This document shows, one piece after another, positions 11,423-22,618 of a stretch of 64,000 nt of DNA (position 1 is the stretch's first letter; each line of letters begins with the position of its first letter). The notes below the pieces were generated by a model, which was not told where the DNA came from, did not search any database, and was given only the letters and a program-made list of their open reading frames with translations. Source of the DNA: Acephala macrosclerotiorum (Eukaryota > Ascomycota > Leotiomycetes > Helotiales > Mollisiaceae); NCBI GenBank assembly GCA_014904845.1, contig MU119370.1, forward strand, positions 56,610 through 120,609, given 5' to 3'. The translations under genes and the position numbers were made by a program.

Positions 11423-13030
11423 GATTGCGAGTTGACGACTGTAAACGAGTGTGATGCGGCCCACTTTGCCGACTTCTTGCAAAAATTCAAGAACGAGCGA
11501 GAGAATTTGAGAAAGAAAGAAAGAAAGAAAGAAAGATAAAGGTGACAGTCCCTATTATATGACCAACCCCAAAAGCAAAATGCTGATCCTTTTTTTCAGC
11601 CACTTTACTGGAAGGGAGTGGTAGAGAAACGCAGCTATTCAGACAAACGCTTTGCGAGCGTCGGTTGAGAGACATGTGCTCATACATCTGATATCATTTA
11701 GACGCGTAGTCATCTCCACTTGCGTCCTGCTCTGATAAGATGTCACCAGAAGCTCGTAAGTTATCGAAAAAGGTTCAGCCTCAAAATAAACAATTTTAAT
11801 GTCTCGCAGAGCAGGCTGAAGACGAACAGGGGCTCGATCAGATTGTTAAGTTGAAGATCGGAAAACTTCGGCACTGATTCAAAGATCAAATCCTCTACAG
11901 TATCTTTTCAGAGTTATCAACAAAGACGGTAGAGAGGATAGAGGAGAATTCATGAATCCTTTGTGTGAGGAAGAGCACAAGTCTTGTGGCTTGACGCTTG
12001 CCCCTTTCCCGGGACTCGACAATGCCCGAGATGAAAGCGGCTGGTGGCAAAAGAAAGCATACCTCAAACCACTCAGCAGAATTTGCCTTCACCCTGCCAA
12101 GCTGCAGACGCCCATTCACGGGCCGTGGAAACGCGCTATGGGATGGATTCCGACTTTTTGTTATCTCCATTGTTTAAGACCAAGACGTTACGCGGGGGCG
12201 AAAAGGGGCTCGCTTCGTGATCCTATTCTGGCTCTGCCAAACACCAACACCTCAGTCCCAATTCGCAGGATACTTTCAATATCTGATTTTGAGATTTCCC
12301 ATTTGAATCTATGGCGCTCGTGGATTGTATCACATTCCATCGTTCCGTGCAACAGACCATCACCGGCCAAACCCAATTTGATTCACAGGCTGTCCAGATC
12401 GGCAAGCACCGTTAGTGGTACGATGTTCACCAATGGCATCTCTTGGTACTATGCTCACTTTAGTTCACCGGACTGAGAGCTTTTCGATAGTAATAGACTG
12501 TTCTTCCGCATCAACTGTAAACAAGCTTTTCGGCGCTGGTCCCCGTTTATTTTTGTGCTGAAGAGACAAGCGCGACCGTGGCTGAAAAGGTCTTGAGAAA
12601 TATCCCACCGACGGAGATCAGGGCAGACAGAGTTCTTCCCACCTTTCTTCCTTAATTTTCGCTATTATGGGGGTTACAATCATTATAGAACTATCCCTCC
12701 TTCGTTACTTGCAAGGCCGGTTATGGCTGGAGACTTTTACAGGAGCTGCGTAAAATGTTCAGCTTTTTCAACTACTGCTTTTCTTCAAGTCTCGAGCTCA
12801 AGAGTATCCAGACCCAGCACCTAGAATGCTCAATTCTGGGCGGCTAACATAAGAAGCTATATGGAAGATGTCACCAAGTGACGACGATGTTATGAATTAA
12901 TATATACCCCAAGTAAGGAGCGTAACAAACAAAACCCATAAGTCAAACCCAACCTCGATACCCCTCAATACCGTGCTATGCCTGCCATCTCAGCCTCAGC
13001 ACCTATCCCCTCTCCCCTTATTACCACTCT
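11423..13030. other. Intergenic, 1.6 kb, no supported gene
   Basis: Contains the upstream region of the multicopper oxidase relic. An open frame of 174 codons (11952-12476, plus) has no start-context, motif or splice support and overlaps open frames on the other strand, so I do not call it. A GAAA microsatellite lies at the left edge (separate entry). Confidence 0.5.
11510..11535. repeat. (GAAA)n microsatellite
   Basis: About six perfect GAAA units just upstream of the multicopper oxidase relic. On the coding strand this is a CTTT pyrimidine tract of the kind often found in fungal promoters and 5' leaders. Confidence 0.8.
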
Positions 13031-13471
13031 CTACTTAGCATTCGACCACCCCTTAACATAACACAACCGACTCCCCACAAAATCCGTATTCGTAGATACT
13101 TCAAACGGCATCCCAACATCAAACATTGTCGATCCCACCGTAGCATGCAAGTCCGAAAAGATACGGCATTCAGCCGCCCCAACATCCGTCGTATTGTTCA
13201 CCGTGCTCAAGATGATCTCTGAAGCAGAACATCTTACTGTGCCAGAAGGATCGCAAGGAGTGGGGATGTTGAGCGATGTAGGAGACTTTGACCGGGTCGA
13301 GTCCGTTAGAAGTTACTACTTCGATGTTGACGATGGGGTTGATGAGGGATGGTGGGCGGCGGGGCGGAGACAGTCGTGGCAGGCTCGGGGGGCTCGGGGT
13401 GCTGGTGCTGGTGCTGCAGAGGAGAGGGCGGCGAGGAGGGTGATCGTTGAGACGAGGATTGAGGAGAACAT
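13031..13471 (-). pseudogene. Small secreted protein, frameshifted
   Basis: The ATG at 13471 opens a typical signal peptide (M-F-S-S-I-L-V-S-T-I-T-L-L-A-A-L-S-S-A) followed by Ala-Pro repeats. Coding character then moves to a second frame (N-I-E-V-V-T-S-N-G-L-D-P-V) and to a third (L-N-I-P-T-P-C-D..T-V-R-C-S..A-E-C-R..R-L-C-Y-V) that ends at a stop at 13031. The third section has four spaced cysteines and reads as a normal secreted protein. No pair of GT..AG sites joins the sections in frame. I infer two small indels in a gene of about 145 codons. It resembles no family I can name. Sequencing error remains possible. Confidence 0.5.
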
Positions 13472-14242
13472 TTTGATGTTTGATTGGTGGGTTATTAATT
13501 AGGTAGCGGTTGAGGTGAATTGAAGTGATGAAGTGGTTTTAATGCTACAATTGAACGACTGTGTGATAATAGATAAGAAAAGACTCAAAGAAAGAGACGA
13601 AGGAAATGAAGCTTGATGTTTTTGGTTTGCTTGATGTGTATGATATGAAAATGAAAAATCTTGGAGGAGAGATAAGGATATATACATCCAGAGTATGTGA
13701 GTGAGATCAAGCCTGCTGGAAACGCTCCATTGTGGCTCGAACGGGCATTGCCAGACTTCTGACAGGAGGCTCTGGCTCCCTACCCAAGGACTGGGCTCCG
13801 GGACAAGCATGCGGGGTTGGGCGTTGAAGCAAAGTGCTGGTTCCATAGGGCTAGGTCTTTCGGAAGAGTTCGTAAATCTCAACTAGTTAGGTACTGGGGG
13901 GGAGAAAAGCAGAGTGCTGCGCAGTAACGAGATTTAGATATATTCACGTGATCCGAAGAGGCAGGGCCTCTCTTCCAGGCAGGACCATCAACTCAATGGA
14001 GATTTGGATGACTGGATACGATCGGATATATGTGGCCGGTGAGCATCTCCATTCCGAGTTGTGAAATCAGCCTGAAATGGTCAAGTTGTGAGTCGCAGCA
14101 GTCAACCACTATAGGTGGGCACCGTGTGCGAAAGCGAGAGGCACAGGAGAAGAAGCTCATCGACCTCACCAAACGCAGAACAAGTTGATCGAGAACCTCA
14201 TTTCAATCTAAAAATGCATTCGTGAGATATGAATCTGTATGC
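13472..14242. other. Intergenic, no supported gene
   Basis: About 770 bases between the small secreted protein relic and the O-methyltransferase 3' end. Nothing recognisable besides the presumed upstream region of the relic. Confidence 0.45.
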
Positions 14243-15683
14243 TCACTTGAGAACAGCTTCAAGGACCGAAAAGTTCGTTCCGGCAACCCCGTGAATCTTT
14301 GCAAGCTCAAACCCGGACTTATCGAGCAATGCTCTCCACTGCTTCTCACTCCTCTCCATGCCACTGAAAGTTAACATACAGATATCGTACCAAGCAGTCT
14401 CGATATCCGTTCGTCCTATCGGTAACACGATCTCCGAGATCAGGAGTCTAGAAGTCCCTGGTGTCATAGCTGCACTGATGTTCTTGAGAATCGCAACGCA
14501 TTCGTTTTCGGGCCAATCGTGAAGGCAGCGACGAATGTAGTAGATGAGAGCGCCTGGGATATTAGTATGAGAGATGTTAGCGGGAAGGTTTGAAGTACCT
14601 TGGACAGGTTGCGGGGTGAAGAAATCGTATCCCATCTTCTCAACACCGGGAAGAGGATCGGCGATTGCCTGAATCACTTGTTGCTGATCTTGCAAAATCA
14701 TCTTTCCTTTGATATCAGGACAGAGTTGTCGAATAGCAGTCGTTGCTTGACCATTTCCGCCTCCAACATCCACGAGCAATACCGTCTCGTCTGTCGTCTC
14801 GACCTTGCTAAGCTCCTGCTGGAAAGGGAACAGATTGTAAGGCAAAGTGGTTGCTGCAGTCTTTGCTTCCATTGCTGCGTTAAAGTTCTTGAATCTAACA
14901 GGGTCTTTAGCGAAAAATTCGAACATATTTAGGCCTTTGGTGTCGTGGGCGTAGGTGAATGGGTTGTTGGTGAGGGAGTTGGGGTTCTGATATCCGTTCT
15001 TCTTGAGAAACTCGGAGAGCTTGACACTTGGTGGGCCGAATTCATCGAACCTGTACCGAGTCAGCAGGCAGGCCAGACTTGAACTTCTCAAGATAAAACT
15101 CGCATCATTTTGAAGCCTCCCCTGAGAGGTGGGAACAAGTAGACCATCGAGTTTGGGGTGTGAGAATATACTTCGGGACTGGGTTCCATAAAATATAGTG
15201 GCACGACAATGCGCATCAAGCGTACTTCGCAGCGTCAGCGCTGGCCCTAGCCATATAATTGAATGCTCTCACGGACCGAGAAGAGCTTCGTCAACATTCA
15301 ATTTCTGCGCAAGCTCGGACGCTGACATGCCACTTCCATCAGGTGGGAGTACATCGAAAACTCCCATCTCTAACAAAGCTCGCAAAGAGCCTGAGCGGAA
15401 GCACTGATAGCAATTTAGTATATCGCTTTGTCCCAATGCAGGTACTGACCTCTTCGAAGTTCAGCGTGACCATATTTATTGGGCCATAGACAGCACTCTG
15501 CATCTGCTTCACGCTGTCGAGCATTTTGACCTGACATTGTGCGATTTCACCCAACGCAGCAGGATCATTTAGAGATATGTTCTTCTCAAATGTCGTGGAA
15601 TAGGAATCAACGGCAGCAGTGAGCTGTGCTAGGTTTGATTTGATAGCAGCATGCTGCTGCTCCATCATGGTCTTGATATCCAT
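14243..15683 (-). CDS. O-methyltransferase, fungal secondary-metabolite type
   Basis: Five exons: 15683-15450, 15403-15277, 15224-15104, 15050-14599 and 14553-14243, total 414 residues in a continuous frame. An N-terminal helical/winged-helix dimerisation region (residues 1-190) is followed by the SAM site L-L-V-D-V-G-G-G-N-G-Q (about residue 240). The catalytic base is in C-L-H-D-W-P-E-N-E. The C-terminal region has L-L-I-S-E-I-V-L-P and ends S-V-L-E-A-V-L-K. This is the class of aflatoxin/sterigmatocystin-type O-methyltransferases that methylate hydroxyls of polyketides and related metabolites. Intron 3 (15103-15051) must use a GC donor (GCGAGT) to keep the frame. No polyketide synthase is visible nearby, so the substrate is unknown. 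Confidence 0.87.
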
Positions 15684-16438
15684 CTTCGTTGCTGGGAGGC
15701 GGGGGGATCTTGGGAATAACTTCAGTTGAGCAGCCCGCCTCTTGACCTGTGCTGTTGAGCTTGAACAAGCAGTGCCAGAAACAAAAAATGTGGATGAAAG
15801 AATTATACATGATAACAGATGAAAGTCTCAGTCTCATATTGGCAGGTCAAATGCCCCGCCACCCAGGCACGCTGTTCATGGTGGGGTCGAACTCCCAACT
15901 GCAGCGGACGCGTCCCCCGAGTGACCGCCGCGCCCGAGGCATCTCGTACTGTACATCACATCTGGTTCTGCTTGTCCACTACGAACGCTGAAATCTTCAG
16001 CTGAACCTTCTCTGCCCGCGGGCCATACGTCGGTCCAGTGCGACTGGGCGATGATCCAAAGATGACTTCTCTCTCTCTCTCAACGACAGCTGCCAAACCA
16101 CGGTCTCAAATATTCCTTTCGGCTCGGCTCGAGCTCGAGCTCGCATCAAACTTCCATGCCACAGCTCGCCTGGATAATTGCAATTGCGGACGAGTAGGAA
16201 ACCTCTCCGGTCGTTCGATGGCTGCATCGGAAGAGATCCAGTCCGCGCCATCAACTGGGAGGGGCCGGTACCCTTAAGAGCCATCGCAATCGAGACATGA
16301 CTCGCAGCGAAAGTTTATAAACTTTATCGCAGTTCCCCGCAAAATGTAAGTGAAACAGTCTCGTGAAGGCAAAAGATTTGATTCATATCGACTTCAACTC
16401 GAATTGATCAATTGATATCGTTTTGTCAAGAGAGAGCC
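15684..16438. other. Divergent promoter region
   Basis: The 755 bases between two divergently transcribed methyltransferase genes. They contain a short CT repeat (around 16069-16081) and overlapping GAGCTC/CTCGAG-rich sequence near 16130. No coding sequence recognised. Confidence 0.5.
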
Positions 16439-17864
16439 ATGGAACGCAAGGCGGATGGGCCTTATGCTCCAGCGGACGCTAGGCCTGAAACGGACGCTCA
16501 GCCCGCTGCACCTCCTGTCACCTCAACAATTAACAACCACGAGGAGTCATCATCCGATGAAGACGCAGAAGATCATGGAGAAGGCACCATCGAGACCGAT
16601 TCATTCCACGACGATAACTCGGCATATGGAGAGGCAGACTACGTGAGTGAGACAGCGACGCTCTCGTCGGATATCTTGCGGTACAGAGAGGAAAATGGGA
16701 GGACATACCACTCTTACGGTACAAAGACTTTTGTTATTCCCTCGTCTCGAATGATCCGGCTGGCTGACTCTAGACAGGTTCTACCGAACATTGGGGACCT
16801 AATGATGAGCAGGCGATGGAGCAACAGGATCTCAGGTGAACCATTCTCGCGCCTATAGCAGGAGATACAGCTAATGGTGGAAATGCAGCCACCATCTTTG
16901 GACACTCCTCCTAGAGGACCAATTCTTCCTTGCACCAGTCACAAACCCGCAGGTACACAGACCAACTTTTCCCTCCATGTTCGAGTACTTACTCGAGTAG
17001 AAAGTGCTGGACCTTGGAACTGGGACGGGAATCTGGGCTATGTGAGAAACTGCCACTTCTCTATCCGAAGGCACTGAATCATCACTGACACATATACCAG
17101 GGACGTCGCAGACCGGTACCCATCCTCAGAAGTAAAAGGCATCGACCTCTCTCCCATACAACCTCTCTGGACACCACCCAACTGCTGTTTCGAAGTCGAC
17201 GACTACAATTTACCTGACTGGGGCATCGATTCACGATACGACCTCGTTCACTCACGAGAGCTTCTCGGCAGTATTCCCAATTGGTTATCTTTTCTCGCAA
17301 AGGCCTTCCAAGCTCTTAAGCCAGGCGGCTGGATCGATTGTGCTGAACCAGACATCCACGTGACGAGCGATCACGTGCAACTTCCAGATGACGATCCCAA
17401 CAAGGAATGGGTCAAGCTATTTCGAGAAGTTGGTGAGAGATCAGGTATGACCTTTGAACCGGCAACGAGACTGAAAGGATGGCTTGAGGAAGTTGGCTTT
17501 GTCAACGTGACTGAGAAGATCTATCGTGTACCTGTGGGGACATGGCCTCAAGATCCGAAACAGAGGACGCTTGGCTTGTGGAATCAGGCTAGATTGTCCA
17601 AGGGTATGCGAGATTTTACTGAGAGACGGATGAGGAACTTCATGGGGGTATGCACTCCTCACTATTGTCGACTTGAATCCCGGCTGACAGGACGACAGTG
17701 GAACGACATTGAGATCAATGTACTTATAGCTCGTTCTCGAGCAGCTGTTCTCAATTCAAATCTCTGTACACACCAGGATCTGTGAGTATTTGAATGTCGC
17801 TTCTGGAGTACCTTGTTGATAGTAGTGCAGGTACTTTGTTTGGGGCCAAAAGCCACAGACATGA
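16439..17864 (+). CDS. LaeA-like SAM-dependent methyltransferase
   Basis: Seven exons: 16439-16718, 16778-16835, 16889-16952, 17001-17041, 17101-17647, 17699-17781 and 17831-17864; 368 residues, frame continuous through all six introns. The first 60 residues are acidic and low complexity. Then comes the family entry motif S-D-I-L-R-Y-R-E-E-N-G-R-T-Y-H-S-Y, SAM motif I K-V-L-D-L-G-T-G-T-G-I-W-A, and motif II G-I-D-L-S-P-I-Q-P. Next are the post-motif D-L-V-H-S-R-E-L-L-G-S-I and L-K-P-G-G-W-I-D, then the C-terminal M-G-W segment and a final Y-F-V-W-G-Q-K-P. This is the architecture of LaeA/Llm-type proteins, linked in other fungi to control of secondary metabolism, although most paralogues have no known substrate. 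The stop TGA overlaps an ATG of the downstream frame. Confidence 0.85.
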
Positions 17865-18022
17865 ATGGGGGTCGACAGGCTCCAGTAAGGAATGCGCCGA
17901 AGAATGCCAACACAACACCATCATGGCTTCGGGTCAGCAGCCCATCTTCTCATTCACACGCGGCAGCCCAGACGAGATCACTCATCACGCTCCACGTCAG
18001 GATACCCGATTCTGCTTCCGTC

Positions 18023-20050
18023 ATGTCTATATATTATAGGCATACCCTTTCCAAGGCAGAGCAGCGAGATCTCGAGAGAAAGCAATTCAACAATATCTCT
18101 CTCGAGGTCGCCTCGGCACACGCCTTTGAAAATGACCAATGGGACGGCTTCTGTGCGGATTTCTCAGAGCAGAAGCTTAGAGAGATGTTGAACCAGCCCT
18201 CCATCGATACTCAGCACGTTAAGTTGAACAAGAGGGATGTCCTATACATCTTCTGTGACGCCGCCGGTTTGGACCCGGAACGATCTGATTATCATGAACG
18301 TTGGACTCTCACGAAGCCAACAGTCCGAACTTATGCGCAATGCATATGCCGCTATGTCAACGAACGAAGAATTCGCTTTGTTCCTTCTCCATCCCCAGAC
18401 CCAAATAGCGGCAATATCAAATCACCAGCTGGACGTGCTCGTAGTCGGTCTCCAGTCTCTGGAAACAGGAGGTATAGGTACCGAAAACGAGATCCAATTG
18501 AACCCGTCAGAACGTCCGACCCTAATCAGAAGAGCTGTGCTGTGATCGCACCAGAAGACTACGACCTCATCCTAAGTAGAACGAATCCTGGGGCCAGAGC
18601 TTCGGAGATCACGAAGATCCTCACAGCGCTGAATGCTACTGGCGACAATTTTTGGTCTCTGGATTACCTTTTCGTGCCATTCGAAGAACAGGATAGGAAG
18701 CACTGGATCCTAATGGGCATAGCCCCAAAGCAGAAATTCTTCTTCATTATTGATCCCGTTACTGCCGAATACGAAAGAAATGGACCAGAAGGGAGCATTC
18801 TTCTACAAATCGCCTTTAATCAATGGCTTACCAGGCCAGACGACGGACCTAAGAACTGGCCCTTGTACGGACAATGGGCAAGACGGGGGCATACAACCGA
18901 TGGCAGTCCTGACGTAATCAGACAGGCGGATGGGTACAACTGTGGTGTCTACGCAGTCACGAATCTCTTCTGTCTTGCATTTGGCTTTGATCTATTGTGT
19001 TATGAGACAAAGGACTTGACTCCGTTGAAGAGACCAAACATGGTAGAAGAACTCAGGAATGGAGGTTTCGGTAAAAATAGAAAATTCGAATACTCGCTAC
19101 TTGACCTTCCAGGCAATCATTACACACTCTTTGACCCGAAGCTCAAAGCTAGTTCGTACTACCCTGACCGTGGTCACGTAGATCCAGGCCAAGGATCGGG
19201 AGGTGGAAACATAGGAAGGATGGCAGCCAGCTTCTCGCCACTAGTTGATCCGATTGATACTGCCGACGACGACGAAGATATGGGTGAACAGCACGCACTT
19301 CCGCCCGTTCAACTTACAGCCGCAGAGATAGCAGCCCGTGTGGTAGCTGGGCTGCTCCGACAGCCCAGGCAACTGAAAAAGTCCGAAATTACGGAACTTC
19401 TTGGGAGACTTGGTGGCCACGAGCCATGCAATGTATGTAATGGACCAAACCTCCTGAACGTTGACCCTGGGGACTTTGCAGGATCAGATGATGAGCTCAC
19501 TGATGATGACGATGGTCTTAACTCCGACATTAGCGAAGGCGATGATGGAGAGACTCCCGAGCCGATCTTGACAGCAGAAGAGCAGTACGCCGCCTTCAGG
19601 AGGATACTCGATGGTCCTGATACCGAGGAAAAAGACGATTTTCTCGAGCAATTGAAAGAGATCGATAATGCCCCTTGGCCACCACAGTTCGACAAATATC
19701 GCCACCAAAAGGCAGGATTCATCTATGCCAACATCACCCTTCCTGATGGTTGTGGTGAGGTCCTTCCCTCGACCAGGAAGTTTCTCAGAGATGGCTGTAG
19801 AAAATTTCCTATCACAGGGGTCAAGGAATGGAGGACAACGCCAAGAGCTGCTATTAAGATTTGGGCGGAGAGCGAGATGAGCGCATTCATGGCGAGAGCG
19901 TTGGAAGAAGTTGAGACGAAGCCGTATCCCGGGATAGGAAGGGGATATGAACGGTGGAAAGCGGGGTTGGGAGAGGTTGAACAAGGTGGAGGCTCAGGCT
20001 CTTCCTCTGAGTCCACCGTTGACGACACTGCTGAGGACGAGGCTTTTTGA
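18023..20050 (+). CDS. Ulp1-type (C48) cysteine protease domain protein
   Basis: Single open frame; from the ATG at 18023 the protein is 675 residues. The frame is open further upstream, to an ATG at 17861 that overlaps the preceding gene's stop, but that part is compositionally poor. The middle of the protein carries a Ulp1/SENP-like catalytic set: His in R-K-H-W-I-L-M-G, Asp in F-I-I-D-P-V, Gln and Cys in I-R-Q-A-D-G-Y-N-C-G-V-Y. Proteins of this class cleave SUMO or ubiquitin-like tags. N-terminal to it is a region with a basic Arg/Ser patch. C-terminal are acidic stretches (D-D-E-L-T-D-D-D-D) and a C-N-V-C pair near residue 473. Such proteins are common in fungal accessory regions and sometimes derive from transposons. 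Its target is unknown. Confidence 0.72.
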   Translation: MSIYYRHTLSKAEQRDLERKQFNNISLEVASAHAFENDQWDGFCADFSEQKLREMLNQPSIDTQHVKLNKRDVLYIFCDAAGLDPERSDYHERWTLTKPTVRTYAQCICRYVNERRIRFVPSPSPDPNSGNIKSPAGRARSRSPVSGNRRYRYRKRDPIEPVRTSDPNQKSCAVIAPEDYDLILSRTNPGARASEITKILTALNATGDNFWSLDYLFVPFEEQDRKHWILMGIAPKQKFFFIIDPVTAEYERNGPEGSILLQIAFNQWLTRPDDGPKNWPLYGQWARRGHTTDGSPDVIRQADGYNCGVYAVTNLFCLAFGFDLLCYETKDLTPLKRPNMVEELRNGGFGKNRKFEYSLLDLPGNHYTLFDPKLKASSYYPDRGHVDPGQGSGGGNIGRMAASFSPLVDPIDTADDDEDMGEQHALPPVQLTAAEIAARVVAGLLRQPRQLKKSEITELLGRLGGHEPCNVCNGPNLLNVDPGDFAGSDDELTDDDDGLNSDISEGDDGETPEPILTAEEQYAAFRRILDGPDTEEKDDFLEQLKEIDNAPWPPQFDKYRHQKAGFIYANITLPDGCGEVLPSTRKFLRDGCRKFPITGVKEWRTTPRAAIKIWAESEMSAFMARALEEVETKPYPGIGRGYERWKAGLGEVEQGGGSGSSSESTVDDTAEDEAF

Positions 20051-20807
20051 TGAAACAACGACCTTTCGAATGAGTGTAGCAGCTGGAAGCTTTCTTTAGG
20101 GAAGGAAGAGAATATTTCGTCCTTCGATGAGGGGTGCTGGAGGTCGCTAAGGTCAGGGGCTCGCTTCTGTTGATGCCCTCAGTCAGCACCGCATAAAGTC
20201 GTATAGCTCTCACTAACAGGTTTTCCCTGTCATTCTTATCCAATGCGATTTATTACCGAGTTTTCAAACACTCCTATTTCTCCTTTCTCATAAATTTTTG
20301 GAGCGCGTCTGCCGGTGTCAACCTCGGTCTTTTCCTCTTCCCAAAAAACACGCCATGACGAAGCTTTCCATCCAGATTGTTTCAGAGAGCCTCCCTCCTC
20401 CATATAAGGTTGTAATAAAGATGTACGATTAAGGCAAAGAACCTCTCTTCACTAACCAGCTCCCCCTCGCTACGGGCCGACGGCACCGCGGAGCGCCCTG
20501 CAGGACAGGGATTCGAAATGCACCCCAGAATCTGTTTCACCAACGGCACCATCTGCCGAGCTTGCGAGATTGAAATGAGGCAGGACGTTTCCATTTTGAT
20601 CTGGTGTTCAAATGATTGGTCCATGGTTTCGAAGAAATGATCAGATGGACTTGAAGCACGCCGTTGCGGATCTTTCATCTATATGCCCATGCACTAGCAG
20701 AGCTTGTTCTTTACCACAATGAACTGACTTCTCGATATATAATTCCTTGACTTCCTTCTAGGTGCCAAAATGCTCACTCTTTATTCCCCTCTCAAACGAA
20801 AACAATT
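20051..20807. other. Intergenic, no supported gene
   Basis: Region between the protease gene and the endoglucanase gene. A 98-codon minus-strand frame at 20678-20382 is open but shows no motif and was not called. The right end is the endoglucanase promoter. Confidence 0.45.
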
Positions 20808-21562
20808 ATGAAGAAATCAACTCTCCTCACACTTCTCGCAGGGGTCATTGCTCCTGCTGTGGCACTCAGCGGCAAGGCAACGACAACTGTATGACTTCTC
20901 AATCCAGAGTAAAAATAATCCACTGACAGTACTCGTAGAGATACTACGATGGCCAAGAAGGAGCCTGCGGGTGTGGAAATACCAGCGGTGCGTTTGGCTG
21001 GCAGGTTCGTCTCCTTACCCATCTCCCTAGTTCTACCTCCCCTCATCCTTTTACCATCGGCCAGTTTTAACATCTCAACAGCTAGGCATCTCCTCAGGAG
21101 TCTATACAGCAGCCGCCTCCCAAGCGATCTACTCCTCCTCGGGAGCAACATGGTGCGGCACCGGCTGTGGAACCTGCTACCAATTGACTTCAACCGGTTC
21201 CTCTCCTTGCTCGACTTGTGGGACGGGAGGGGTGAGTGGACAGAGCATTATTGTTATGGTTACGAATCTGTGTCCGAATAATGGGAATGCGCAATGGTGT
21301 CCTGCTGTTGGAGGTGAGTGAATCTTGTCTTCTTGATTTACGACAGTTTAGAATGGAGGAGATTTGCGTGAAAATAGACGGTGTTGAGGGTAGGAGAGAA
21401 CTGACACAGAGGCTTATAGGAACGAATGAGTACGGATATAGCTACCATTTTGATATCAATGCGAACAGTGAGGTGTTTGGGGATAATGTGGTGGTGGACT
21501 TCACGGAGGTTGCTTGCCCCAGTACGGCGGTGAGCGACTACTCGCAGTGTGTGTGTGCGTAG
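20808..21562 (+). CDS. Secreted endoglucanase-like protein, GH45 family
   Basis: Four exons: 20808-20888, 20939-21004, 21082-21313 and 21420-21562, 173 residues. The signal peptide is M-K-K-S-T-L-L-T-L-L-A-G-V-I-A-P-A-V-A. The mature part begins with T-T-R-Y-Y-D-G, where the Asp (about 31) matches the catalytic Asp in the T-R-Y-x-D block of GH45, and Y-H-F-D-I-N supplies a second Asp. It has many cysteines (G-A-C-G-C-G, W-C-G-T-G-C-G-T-C-Y, S-P-C-S-T-C, V-T-N-L-C-P-N-N-G-N-A-Q-W-C) typical of the double-psi beta-barrel. GH45 enzymes cut beta-1,4-glucans, and the fold is shared with expansins, so a non-hydrolytic wall-loosening role is possible. No cellulose-binding module is present. Secreted, likely acting on plant cell walls. 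Confidence 0.82.
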
Positions 21563-21790
21563 GAAATCAAAATGAAGGGATATAAGGAAGGACGCAAAGC
21601 CTGTATATAGGAAATTATCGAGAGCGTCGCACATAAGGGAAGACTTTGTACATAAGGGAAAATACTACCCTCCACTTGGAAGCTCGAGTCTCATTGCCAG
21701 ACTAACAACACCAGGAGATCTACAATTATAAGCAGACTCGACATGTATCCCAAGGACTTCGTCAGTTCTCATCTATCATCCCAAGACCCC

Positions 21791-22387
21791 TCACTCACCA
21801 CCCTCCTTCCCACCCAGCTCCTTCCTAAAGAACGTAGCATCACACCTCATCCCATCCGGCCAACTCGCATAATCCTTACATGTCCCCCATTCCTCCCACC
21901 CCAACCTCCTATACATCTCCCTCGCCGGACTCTTCGTCGCTGTATCGAGAACCAAGAACTCTTTCCCCTCATCCCTCGCAAAATCCTCGACGTAATCCAT
22001 CAATTTCCTCGCTATGCCTTGTCTCCTCGCTGAAGGCGCTACCAGGAGTTTGACGACTTCGGCTTTATGGATGTGCGTTACCTTTGGGGAGACGGTGAGT
22101 TGGACTGTTGCGAGGATGACGGGGTCTGGGGAGGTGGAGGTGAGGATGAAGAGGTGTTGGTTTGGTGTTGTTATTAGGTGGGAGACTTGGGTCCAGTATG
22201 TTAATACTTCTTGGTATGAGAGGGGAGCGAGGAAACCGATTGAGGAGCCTTCGTTGACGCAGTCTTGGAGAAGTCTGCAGAGCTGAGTCATGTATTGGGA
22301 GACTTGCTCTGATTTGGTGAGTTTGGTTATGGTGAAGGGTGCTGACCGGGTTGAGGCATTGGCAGCCGGCGCGGTTTTCGTCTCCAT
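21791..22387 (-). CDS. GNAT family N-acetyltransferase
   Basis: Intronless, 198 residues from the ATG at 22387 (an ATG 34 codons upstream is in frame but the extension looks non-coding). The acetyl-CoA site is V-K-L-L-V-A-P-S-A-R-R-Q-G-I-A-R-K-L-M, matching motif A (Q/R-x-x-G-x-A). It is followed by F-L-V-L-D-T-A-T..A-R-E-M-Y-R-R-L-G-W-E-E-W-G, the usual motif B. Such enzymes transfer acetyl groups to small amines, antibiotics or protein residues, and the substrate cannot be told. Probably cytosolic. Confidence 0.82.
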   Translation of the reverse strand: METKTAPAANASTRSAPFTITKLTKSEQVSQYMTQLCRLLQDCVNEGSSIGFLAPLSYQEVLTYWTQVSHLITTPNQHLFILTSTSPDPVILATVQLTVSPKVTHIHKAEVVKLLVAPSARRQGIARKLMDYVEDFARDEGKEFLVLDTATKSPAREMYRRLGWEEWGTCKDYASWPDGMRCDATFFRKELGGKEGGE

Positions 22388-22618
22388 GTTTTCGAGTTCC
22401 GACTCTGTCTGGTACCTTGCGCATGAAAGGATAGATATTGAAGAAGCTTCACAGCTTTGATAAGGTTCGTTCGAATTTGGCCCGATCACGTGCGAGGGAG
22501 CTGAAATGAGTCATTCTTTGGGCAAAGAAGTTCCCGTTTAATCTTCCTCCAAGTTGATATTTCCATCCCACTCTTGGCGAAACTTTATTCGTAAGGTTGG
22601 AGTATCACAAATGACCAA

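Noticed and set aside
11952..12476. 174-codon plus-strand open frame
   Set aside because: No motif, no plausible start context and composition like the surrounding non-coding DNA; other frames are open over the same bases.
15880..15935. tRNA-like GGTCGAACTCCC sequence
   Set aside because: Looks like a T-arm at first, but the stem does not pair properly and no acceptor, D or anticodon arm can be built around it.
17861..18022. N-terminal extension of the Ulp1-type protein starting at the ATG overlapping the methyltransferase stop
   Set aside because: Possible, but the extra 54 residues are low in coding character; the ATG at 18023 was preferred. RNA evidence would decide.
20382..20678. 98-codon minus-strand open frame
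   Set aside because: Reasonable codon content but no family resemblance, no neighbouring exon and no promoter signal that I could support.
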